Notes under the pieces: generated by a model
What the model saw: only the letters and a program-made list of their open reading frames with translations
Told to the model about the DNA's origin: nothing
Databases searched by the model: none
In this document: positions 32,125 to 40,659 of the stretch, piece by piece
Layout of the letters: each line of letters begins with the position of its first letter
Numbering within the stretch: position 1 is the stretch's first letter
Source: Paenibacillus_AA sp045062745
GTDB lineage: Bacteria > Bacillota > Bacilli > Paenibacillales > NBRC-103111
Assembly (NCBI RefSeq): GCF_045062745.1
Contig: NZ_JBJGED010000015.1
Coordinates: 116,780 to 180,779 of the forward strand
Length of the DNA stretch: 64,000 bases
Direction of reading: 5' to 3'
Position numbers and translations under genes: made by a program

Positions 32125-32310
32125 AAAAGAGGAAAACCTCCTCCTCTTTTGCGCAAACCGGCCCGATTTCGGGCAGGAAAGGGAAAACCTCCCTCTCCTC
32201 CGGCCAAAAATCCGCTCGATCCGAGCATTTAGCCAAAAAAAGAGGGAGGTTTTCCCCTTAACGTGCGAAAAAGAGGACCATTCGGCCCAAGAAGAGGGAG
32301 GTTTTCCCTC
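32125..32310. repeat. Four AAAACCTCC modules in direct and inverted order
   Basis: GGAAAACCTCC occurs at 32131 and 32182 (51 bp apart). Its complement GGAGGTTTTCC occurs at about 32245 and 32297 (52 bp apart). The first copy is inside its own hairpin (AAAAGAGG ... CCTCTTTT, 32125-32150). The two halves form a large imperfect inverted repeat able to fold on either strand. Confidence 0.75.
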
Positions 32311-32356
32311 TCCCATCAAAACTCCGCCCCGCCTTCACGCCTAACAAAGCCTACAC

Positions 32357-33082
32357 CTACACGCTCTTGATTGGCTCGAGCGGCTCCTTCACGTGGCCGT
32401 ACACCGGCTTAGCCCCGAGCTTCGGAGCGGCCCAATGCACGGCATTGGAAATCACGCGCAGCACATCCTGGTTATGGTACGTCGGATACGTCTCATGCCC
32501 CGGGCGGAAGTAGAAAATCTTGCCCTGCCCCCGGCGGAACGTGCAGCCGCTGCGGAACACTTCGCCGCCTTCGAACCAGCTGACGAAGACGAGCTCGTCC
32601 GGAGCCGGAATGTCGAAGTGTTCGCCGTACATCTCCTCATGCTCGAGCTCGATGAACTGCCCGACGCCCTCTGCGATCGGATGCGACGGATCGACGACCC
32701 AGAGCCGCTCCTTCTCCCCGACGGCGCGCCATTTCAGGTCGCATGTGGTGCCCATGAGCTTTTTGAAAATTTTGGAGAAGTGGCCCGAGTGCAGCACGAT
32801 CAAGCCCATGCCCTGCAGCACGCGCTTCTGCACGCGCTCCACGATCTCGTCGCTCACTTGGTTATGGCCCCGGTGCCCCCACCAGATGAGAACATCGGTC
32901 TCGCTCAGCACCTCGTCGGACAGACCGTGCTCCGGCATGTCCAGCGTAGCGTAGCGCACTTGCACGTCTTCCTTCGCAATCCCGGCCCCGATCGCCCCAT
33001 GGATGCCATTCGGGTACAGGGACGCGACGACTTGGTTTTCCTTCTCATGCAAATATTCGTTCCAGACGATAACGCGGATCAA
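32357..33082 (-). CDS. ThuA-like domain protein
   Basis: The 241-residue product is a ThuA-type (trehalose-utilisation, class I glutamine amidotransferase-like) protein. It has VIVWNEYLHEKEN at the start, VLIWWGHRGHNQV, GLIVLHSGHFSKIFKKLMG and YFRPGHETYPTYHNQDV. The usual nucleophilic Cys is absent, as in other ThuA proteins. ThuA/B act in 3-keto-trehalose metabolism in Rhizobium; here the substrate is probably a keto-sugar, but this is inference. The start is TTG, 7 nt after GGAGG. It is the last of a possible four-gene minus-strand run (asnB, HAD, DUF456, ThuA). Confidence 0.9.
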   Translation of the reverse strand: MIRVIVWNEYLHEKENQVVASLYPNGIHGAIGAGIAKEDVQVRYATLDMPEHGLSDEVLSETDVLIWWGHRGHNQVSDEIVERVQKRVLQGMGLIVLHSGHFSKIFKKLMGTTCDLKWRAVGEKERLWVVDPSHPIAEGVGQFIELEHEEMYGEHFDIPAPDELVFVSWFEGGEVFRSGCTFRRGQGKIFYFRPGHETYPTYHNQDVLRVISNAVHWAAPKLGAKPVYGHVKEPLEPIKSV

Positions 33083-33111
33083 GGTAGTTCCTCCCTACGC
33101 ATTAGTGACAC

Positions 33112-33597
33112 TCAGTTCCAGATAACCCACCCTATAAATAGCACAATCATGATCAATTGTAAAATGAATTTTACGACGACGCTGGAGAGAAATCCGACCA
33201 ACGACCCGATCCCGACCTTCACCGCTTGTCCCGGCTGCGACCCGGCGAACAGCTCTCCGATCACCGCCCCGAGAAAAGGCCCGAGCAGCAAGCCGATCCC
33301 CGGAATGACGAAGGGGCCGACGAGAATTCCGATTGTGCTGCCGACGACCGAAGCCCGGGAGCCGCCTACCTTCTTCACCCCCAGCGCGCTGACCAAGTAA
33401 TCGGCGACGATAACCGCGACTACGATGGACGTCTGGAGAAGCCAGAACCAGAAGCCGAACTCGCCGAACCCGATGAAAAACCCGTACACGAAAAAAGCCG
33501 CATAGATCGCCAGCACGCCCGGCAAAATTGGGAAGATCGCCCCGGCCATTCCGACCGCGAACAAAACGATAACCAGGATCCATCCCGCAATGGCCAT
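33112..33597 (-). CDS. DUF456 membrane protein
   Basis: The 161-residue protein has four or five hydrophobic helices and the glycine-rich pattern of the DUF456 family: GAIFPILPGVLAIYAAFF at the start, SVVGSTIGILVGPFVIPGIG and LLLGPFLGAVIGELFAG in the middle, and QAVKVGIGSLVGF toward the end. It should lie in the cytoplasmic membrane. No function is established for the family. The ATG has AGGAG 10 nt upstream. It is 68 bp after the HAD gene and 29 bp before the ThuA gene on the same strand. Confidence 0.9.
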   Translation of the reverse strand: MAIAGWILVIVLFAVGMAGAIFPILPGVLAIYAAFFVYGFFIGFGEFGFWFWLLQTSIVVAVIVADYLVSALGVKKVGGSRASVVGSTIGILVGPFVIPGIGLLLGPFLGAVIGELFAGSQPGQAVKVGIGSLVGFLSSVVVKFILQLIMIVLFIGWVIWN

Positions 33598-33665
33598 TAC
33601 GCACCCGCTCCTTCCGGCTCGTCGATCAAACTCATCAAACTCATCAGACTCTCATCAGACACAGA

Positions 33666-34406
33666 TTACACCAGAATATGCTCCCGAATGATCTTCGCCA
33701 CCGCATGCTCCTGATTCGTCACTGTCACAAGATCCGCAGCCCGCTTAAGCTCCTCCTGGGCATTGCCCATCGCCACGCCGAGTCCGGCCGCCCGGATCAT
33801 CGCCATATCGTTCAGGCTGTCACCCATCGCCACGACTTCGGACATCGAATGCCCCAGCAGCCGGCACACTTCTTCAATCCCGCTCGCCTTGCTGATGCCT
33901 TTGGGATTGATCTCCAGATTGTGCGGGTGCGAGTTCGTAATCTCGAATTCGCCCCAAGCGGTCAGCTCGTCCAGGATTCGGTTGCGGCTTTGATCGTCTT
34001 CGGTGAAAAACCCGAACTTCAGCCACTGGGTAGTCTCCAGCTCCTCCGGCACCCAGTTTTCCTTGTTGTGCACGCCCTCGACGGAATACGCCCAGAACCA
34101 CGTGTCATACTTCACCGACATCTCGTGCAGGCGGCGTATCCATTCCGTCTTCATCAGGTGACGCTTCAGGAGCACCCGCGGCTCCTTCCACACCTCGCTG
34201 CCGTTCACCGAGACGATCGGCGTCTTAAGCCCGATCTCGTCCGTATACGGGTACACCTTTTGCACCCCGCGCCCGGTGGACAGGATAACCGAGATGCCCG
34301 CCTCCAGCGCTTTGTGAATCCAGTTGCGGTTGTCGTCGGAGATGAGGGATTCCTCGTTCAACAGCGTGCCGTCCATATCGATCGCGAGCAATTTGTAGCG
34401 TCCCAT
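33666..34406 (-). CDS. Cof-type HAD-superfamily phosphatase
   Basis: The 246-residue protein is a HAD phosphatase of the Cof/YbiV class (C2 cap). Motif I is LLAIDMDGTLLNEE with the Asp nucleophile at residue 9, motif II is VILSTGRG, and motifs III and IV are KASGIEEVCRLLG and VVAMGDSLNDMAMI. Such enzymes remove phosphate from sugar phosphates, nucleotides or flavin precursors. The ATG at 34404-34406 is chosen because it begins MGRYKLLAIDMDG; an upstream extension to 34451 has no ribosome site. It is 54 bp downstream of asnB. Confidence 0.9.
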   Translation of the reverse strand: MGRYKLLAIDMDGTLLNEESLISDDNRNWIHKALEAGISVILSTGRGVQKVYPYTDEIGLKTPIVSVNGSEVWKEPRVLLKRHLMKTEWIRRLHEMSVKYDTWFWAYSVEGVHNKENWVPEELETTQWLKFGFFTEDDQSRNRILDELTAWGEFEITNSHPHNLEINPKGISKASGIEEVCRLLGHSMSEVVAMGDSLNDMAMIRAAGLGVAMGNAQEELKRAADLVTVTNQEHAVAKIIREHILV

Positions 34407-34460
34407 GCCTTCTTCATCCTCTCCCTGACTTGTCCAAAAAACGAAATCCAATGGTCCCGG

Positions 34461-36359
<1,899 letters not shown>

Positions 36360-36437
36360 AGCTATTGATCCTTTCAAGTTGAGGTCCTGTTGTTGCATCT
36401 GCACACGAGATGGAACACGTTACTGAACATTTAGTAT

Positions 36438-36466
36438 ATCATACCTCTCCTCGTTTTCAGAAACAA
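36438..36466 (-). promoter_or_regulatory. Predicted sigma-A promoter of asnB
   Basis: On the minus strand TTGTTT (36461-36466) and TATGAT (36438-36443) are separated by 17 bp, about 75 nt before the start at 36359. Confidence 0.6.
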
Positions 36467-36720
36467 GGCTTGTTCCATGCGACATTCCCCGCCGGGCCTT
36501 GCTGCTCTGCCTTTCAACGGTACATTCATCCTGTGAAAAGAGCCGTAAGAGTAAGATACAGCATCCCCCACCAAAAACGTCTAATCGACGGACTGGTCTG
36601 CTTTCGCTTCATGAGGCTCACCCCTTAAACGGGCGACATCCCGATGGTTCCCGCACATCTCGTCTCGCCCTATTGTTATGTATACGCAAAAAAGTTTCAT
36701 TAGTGCAACATTGAAGCTGC
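36467..36720. other. Intergenic region without recognised gene
   Basis: Between the asnB promoter and the terminator of the penicillin-binding protein gene about 250 bp carry no ORF with a ribosome site and no repeat. Frames that are open here lack start signals. Confidence 0.5.
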
Positions 36721-36759
36721 AAAAAAGAGCCGCCGTGAGTGTCTCCTCACTAGCAGCTC
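36721..36759 (-). terminator. Terminator of the first penicillin-binding protein gene
   Basis: A stem of GAGC-TGC and GTGAG arms pairs with CTCAC and GCTC arms, followed on the minus strand by six U residues, 20 bp after the stop at 36779. Confidence 0.8.
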
Positions 36760-36778
36760 CTCCTCTTGCTCTATTCGC

Positions 36779-38809
36779 TTATTTCACGCCTGCATTCGGA
36801 TTCGGCGTCCCGTACATGCCGTACTCCCGGTCGTACGCGTCGAGAATGCGGCGAGCGATCGGCCCGGCGCCATACGCACCATAGCCGCCTTCCGGCACGA
36901 CGACGGCTACCGCGATCTTCGGCTTGTCGGCAGGCGCATAGGCGATGAATACGGCGTTGTCGATCTCCTTGCGGGCGATGCTCTGGGTCGACGTCCCGGT
37001 CTTGGCGGCGACCGAGTAGGTCACGCCGTCGAAGCCGTCCTTGTTCACTAGCAGCATGCCGCGCTGAATCGTGTCCCAATAATCCTTAGGCAGCTGCACC
37101 TCGTTCAGCACCTCGGGCTCGAACTTTTTGATCGGCTGCATATCGTAAGTCGTCATATAAGAGACGAAGTTCGGCTTCATCCGCTTGCCCCGGTTGCCGA
37201 GCATCGCGGCATACTGCGCGAGCTGAAGCGTCGTGTACTTGCCCATCTGGCCCCAGGAGGCGCGGACGAGCGCAGACTGCGAGCTCGCTTTTTCCGCTTC
37301 ATATTTGTAGTCGGCGATGCCTGCCGACTCGTAGCGAAGGCCGCTGCCCGTCTTGACCCCGAGACCGAATTGCTTCATATAGTCGTCCCACACCTTGATA
37401 TCGCCCTTGTACTTGTTGTACAGCCGCAGCCCGATCATCTCGGACATGTAGGTGTTGGAGGAGCGCCAGATCGCCTGCCACGCATTAAGATATCCCCACG
37501 CGGTGCCGCCGGAATTGTGAATGACCGTGTTGTCTTTCCCGAACGTCATCGCTCCGGTGTCGTAGTACGTCTCGTTCGCGGTGAACAGCCCTTCCTTGAG
37601 CCCGATCAGGACGGACAGCGGCTTGATCGTCGAGCCCAGGTACACGAGCGAGGTCGGATGCTTCGCCCGTTCCTTCGGATCCGGATAGTTCGCGTACACC
37701 TCGGAGATAGCCCCGTTCAAGTATTGGTACTGAATACTCTTGTAATCTTCGTTGTTAATGCCGCCATGCCAAATGTTCGGGTCATAGTCCGGCATACTCG
37801 CCATCGCGATCACATTGCCCGTATCGACTTCCATCGCCACCGCATAGCCGGTAGTCGCATTGGGCGCATAGCGCCACACGTCGTTCTTGACCGAGCGGAT
37901 GTACGCCAGATGCTCCGTGATCGCTTTCTCGGTCTCGAGCTGTACATTCGAATCGATCGTGAGGAACAGGTTGTTCCCCTTTTCCGGCTTGGTCAGCGTC
38001 ACGGGACCGACGATTTTCTGCGCAGCATTGACCGGATAGCTCTTCAGCCCGTTTTTGCCCCGCAGCTCGTCCTGGAACAAGTATTCGATGCCGTCAAAGC
38101 CGACTTCCTCCGTATCCAGATATTCCACGGTCGGGTCGGTCGACTCCGCCTTCTGCCGATAAAACTCCAACCCGGTATCCTTGTTGCGCGCCGCCGAGAA
38201 CGACTTCAAGTAGCCGACCAGCTGCACGGCGATCGTCTTGTCGTTGTAGTGCCGGATGCTCTCCTCTTGAATCTCGAACCCAGGATACTGATCTCGATGC
38301 TCGGACAAATAAGCGATCTCCGAGTTGGTCATATCCGCTTTGATCCGGCGAGGCACGGAATAGTAGCTTGGGTCCTTCGTAGGGTTTTTGTCCAGGTCGT
38401 AGCCGACGTCCATCCGCTTGATGATCTCTTGCGCCGAGAGCGGCTTTTTCGGATCGCCGTACTGGGTGAACACCTGTTCCAGCTTCTTGGCCATCTCGAT
38501 GATCGGTTCCTTGTCCTTCTTACCGGGCTCGATCGAGTAGAAGAGCGATTGGGTCGAGGTGGATTCGGCGATCGGGTAGGCGCCGGTGCGGTCGAAGATC
38601 GTCCCGCGAATCGGCGGAATGGAATGGTGCATCGACTTCATCCGGGTTTCTTCCTCCGCGAGCGCCTTGCCCTCTACGAACTGCAGCAAGGCCAGCCGCA
38701 CGATGAGGATGGAGAACAGCAGGAAGATGCCGAAGAAAAAGAAGTTCAATCGGAATGAAAAATGACGGTTTTTGGCTATTTCTTCTTTGGCGGGATCTTT
38801 GTTCGTCAT
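36779..38809 (-). CDS. Class B penicillin-binding protein (PBP2/MrdA-like), paralog 1
   Basis: The 676-residue transpeptidase has a short cytoplasmic tail, one membrane anchor (about 22-45), a PBP dimer region beginning IPPIRGTIFDRTG, and a C-terminal transpeptidase domain. Catalytic motifs are STIK (Ser at 393), SSN in RSSNTYMSEM, and KTGT (Lys at 603). It cross-links peptidoglycan peptides outside the membrane, probably in elongation or in spore wall synthesis. A close paralog lies at 40660-42678, and the two align without gaps at the N terminus. It starts 23 bp after the HAD gene stop, so those two form an operon. A terminator follows. Confidence 0.94.
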   Translation of the reverse strand: MTNKDPAKEEIAKNRHFSFRLNFFFFGIFLLFSILIVRLALLQFVEGKALAEEETRMKSMHHSIPPIRGTIFDRTGAYPIAESTSTQSLFYSIEPGKKDKEPIIEMAKKLEQVFTQYGDPKKPLSAQEIIKRMDVGYDLDKNPTKDPSYYSVPRRIKADMTNSEIAYLSEHRDQYPGFEIQEESIRHYNDKTIAVQLVGYLKSFSAARNKDTGLEFYRQKAESTDPTVEYLDTEEVGFDGIEYLFQDELRGKNGLKSYPVNAAQKIVGPVTLTKPEKGNNLFLTIDSNVQLETEKAITEHLAYIRSVKNDVWRYAPNATTGYAVAMEVDTGNVIAMASMPDYDPNIWHGGINNEDYKSIQYQYLNGAISEVYANYPDPKERAKHPTSLVYLGSTIKPLSVLIGLKEGLFTANETYYDTGAMTFGKDNTVIHNSGGTAWGYLNAWQAIWRSSNTYMSEMIGLRLYNKYKGDIKVWDDYMKQFGLGVKTGSGLRYESAGIADYKYEAEKASSQSALVRASWGQMGKYTTLQLAQYAAMLGNRGKRMKPNFVSYMTTYDMQPIKKFEPEVLNEVQLPKDYWDTIQRGMLLVNKDGFDGVTYSVAAKTGTSTQSIARKEIDNAVFIAYAPADKPKIAVAVVVPEGGYGAYGAGPIARRILDAYDREYGMYGTPNPNAGVK

Positions 38810-38832
38810 GCTCGCTCCTCTTTCCTCCTACC

Positions 38833-39555
38833 CTAGTCCTGCCACAGTTCGCGAAGCGAGTGAATGCCTTCGCCGGTATGGTAGGCGTACCGTTTGATCT
38901 TCACCGCGTCGATCCCCACTTGCCCGGGAGCCCATATATCGTTCTTGTCGTGATCGCCTATATACAAAACCTCGTTCGCCGATAACCCGGACTGCTCCAG
39001 AGCGAGCCGGAAGATCGCCGGATTCGGCTTCTCCAGCCCAACCTCGGTCGAGACGATGATCGGGTCGAAGTACGGCTCGATCTCCATGTAACGCAAAATG
39101 CCGCGCAGGGTGGGAGCGAAGTTGGAGACGATCGCCATCCGGTAGCCTCGCGCCTGAAGCGCTTCGAGCGTATCCCGGACATCGTCGAACAAGACGTATT
39201 GCTCCGGGGAGACGAACAGGTCGTACATCTCATGGCACCAGCGGTGGATCAGTTCCTCCTCGATCTGTTCGCGAGCACCCAGCTCATTCAGCATATGCCC
39301 GTACAGATTCACCCAGAACGCTCGGTCGGATTCGGGCGAGCACAGCTCGTTGCCCAGCACGGGCTTATTGTAATAGAGCAAGCGGAACGCCGCGTCGAAC
39401 CGCTCTCCGATCTCTTCTTCCGTGCGATGGAAGGCATTGTCCGCCAAGTAGCGCCGCATCGTCTCGCGGGCTCCGGGGATCGTCAACAGCGTGTCGCCTG
39501 CGTCGAAAAAGACGGCTTTATACCGTGTGGCATTGTGCAAAATCATAACTGGCAA
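38833..39555 (-). CDS. HAD-superfamily hydrolase
   Basis: The 240-residue protein has HAD motif I in AVFFDAGDTLL, motif II in MAIVSNFA, a Lys in STEVGLEKPNPAIF, and motif IV in YIGDHDKNDIWAPGQVG. The helical cap at about 25-110 places it in subclass I, like phosphoglycolate phosphatases or haloacid dehalogenase-like enzymes. The start is ambiguous: a TTG at 39553-39555 lies close behind GAGGAG, while an ATG three codons later has a long spacer. It is co-transcribed with the penicillin-binding protein gene downstream. The substrate is unknown. Confidence 0.88.
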   Translation of the reverse strand: MPVMILHNATRYKAVFFDAGDTLLTIPGARETMRRYLADNAFHRTEEEIGERFDAAFRLLYYNKPVLGNELCSPESDRAFWVNLYGHMLNELGAREQIEEELIHRWCHEMYDLFVSPEQYVLFDDVRDTLEALQARGYRMAIVSNFAPTLRGILRYMEIEPYFDPIIVSTEVGLEKPNPAIFRLALEQSGLSANEVLYIGDHDKNDIWAPGQVGIDAVKIKRYAYHTGEGIHSLRELWQD

Positions 39556-39687
39556 AATTCTCCTCGGTCATAGTAAAGTGTATATGAATATTGTATCACA
39601 AACGTTCTAATCCACAACTGGCCGGGAGTCTCAAAGAACCAATTCGGCTGAGGCGACGGAAGCTTATTACAAGGAGGAAGGGATCCC

Positions 39688-40131
39688 ATGGAGGTAGTGC
39701 AGCTGGGGCGCAAACACCTGATCGGGTTTCGCGTCGTTTGCGAGGGAGATCGGTATTTTCAGGAGATTCCCCAAACGGCGGCAAAGCTGAGAGAACGTGT
39801 AAAGGAGATTGAGGGCGCGGTAAACCCGGAGCAGCTCATCGGCGCGTTCGTGGTCGGCGATTGCACCGAGGAACAGGACGGGTACTGGATCGGTGTCGAG
39901 GTCGAGCGATGGGATGGGATGACAATCCCTCCTGGTATGGTTGGTCTGGAAGTGCCGGCACAGCGGTATGCGGTCATTCGGCACCGCGGGCCGAATACGG
40001 GCATCCCGCGTACATATGAGACGCTGCACGCCTGGATCGCCGCCCAAGGCTACACGCGGAACCTGTGCGCCTGGCATCTGGAGATTACGGCCGGACCGAA
40101 CGAGATTGATTTGTACGATACATTGAATTAG
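39688..40131 (+). CDS. GyrI-like / effector-binding-domain protein, copy 1
   Basis: The 147-residue product is a stand-alone effector-binding (GyrI-like, SOUL/Rob C-terminal type) domain. Indicators are LGAFVVGDCTEE-like strands (LIGAFVVGDCTEEQDGYW in parts), YWIGVEVERWDGMTIPPGM and VPAQRYAVIRHRGP near residue 90, followed by the terminal ITAGPNEIDLYDTL. There is no HTH. Such domains bind small lipophilic cations or, in GyrI, protect DNA gyrase. A strong AAGGAGG site precedes the ATG. A second, similar gene follows 12 bp later; the pair is divergent from the HAD and penicillin-binding protein operon. Confidence 0.85.
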   Translation: MEVVQLGRKHLIGFRVVCEGDRYFQEIPQTAAKLRERVKEIEGAVNPEQLIGAFVVGDCTEEQDGYWIGVEVERWDGMTIPPGMVGLEVPAQRYAVIRHRGPNTGIPRTYETLHAWIAAQGYTRNLCAWHLEITAGPNEIDLYDTLN

Positions 40132-40143
40132 GGGGGTAATGGG

Positions 40144-40644
40144 ATGGAAGCGATTATAGTCAACCGCCCTGCGCTGAGATTAGTCGGGCTCGCCGTCCAG
40201 GTTACGCTGCAAGAGGTCCTTCAGGACCGCACGACTTTTAAGTTGGGAAGCGCTTTTATGAGCCGGAAAGGCGAGATCATGTCCATTGCTGAGGGAAACA
40301 CCGTGTATGGCCTGTCGACCGATCCGGAGGGCTACGATCCGGACACGGATCCGTTCGAATATTTCATCGGAATGGAAGTCACCTCGACACGGACCATCCC
40401 GGACGGGATGGTCGTGCGAGAGATCCCGGCGAATACGTACGCCGTCTTCACGTTCCAGGGGCACGAAGATAATGCCGGAGAAGTGCATCATTATTTGTAT
40501 TCCACATGGCTCAAGGAACAGCCCTATGAGCTGTGCGGTCTGTACAATGTAGAAGTATACGATGAACGGAACAAGGGGCCGGAATCGGAGGAGTCGATTA
40601 CGGACATCTGGTTTCCGGTTCGCCGGAAGCCGGCGCTCGCCTGA
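40144..40644 (+). CDS. GyrI-like / effector-binding-domain protein, copy 2
   Basis: The 166-residue product resembles its upstream neighbour: IVNRPALRLVGLAVQVTL at the start, then YFIGMEVTSTRTIPDGMVV, IPANTYAVFTFQGHE and the C-terminal acidic strand. This is a single effector-binding domain without DNA-binding part. The two genes are 12 bp apart and are surely co-transcribed; they may form a heterodimer. The ribosome site is GGGGGG. The gene converges with the second penicillin-binding protein gene, 15 bp apart. The ligand is unknown. Confidence 0.87.
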   Translation: MEAIIVNRPALRLVGLAVQVTLQEVLQDRTTFKLGSAFMSRKGEIMSIAEGNTVYGLSTDPEGYDPDTDPFEYFIGMEVTSTRTIPDGMVVREIPANTYAVFTFQGHEDNAGEVHHYLYSTWLKEQPYELCGLYNVEVYDERNKGPESEESITDIWFPVRRKPALA

Positions 40645-40659
40645 GCTGCACCGGCGATT

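Larger units (their letters stand above)
31304..32356. other. Gene-free 1.05-kb block made of repeat families
   Basis: No ORF with a ribosome site or normal codon pattern is present. The block contains, in order, G-rich degenerate repeats (31333-31480), a diverged direct repeat of about 76 bp (31597-31776), five tandem 51-bp units (31847-32101), and four 51-bp-spaced modules, two direct and two inverted (32125-32310). Base composition changes sharply from G-rich to C-rich across the block on the plus strand. Confidence 0.8.

Noticed and set aside
32028..32319. Minus-strand frames of 66 and 83 codons in the repeat block
   Set aside because: They simply translate the repeats (DPGRWTG, GGGFP motifs) and have no ribosome sites.
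36360..36560. T-box or riboswitch in the asnB leader
   Set aside because: No T-box sequence (AGGGUGGNACCGCG-like), antiterminator or leader hairpin is seen; only a plain promoter.
37370..38758. Open frame of 462 codons antisense to the first penicillin-binding protein gene
   Set aside because: Only a shadow of the coding strand, which has catalytic STIK, SSN and KTGT motifs.
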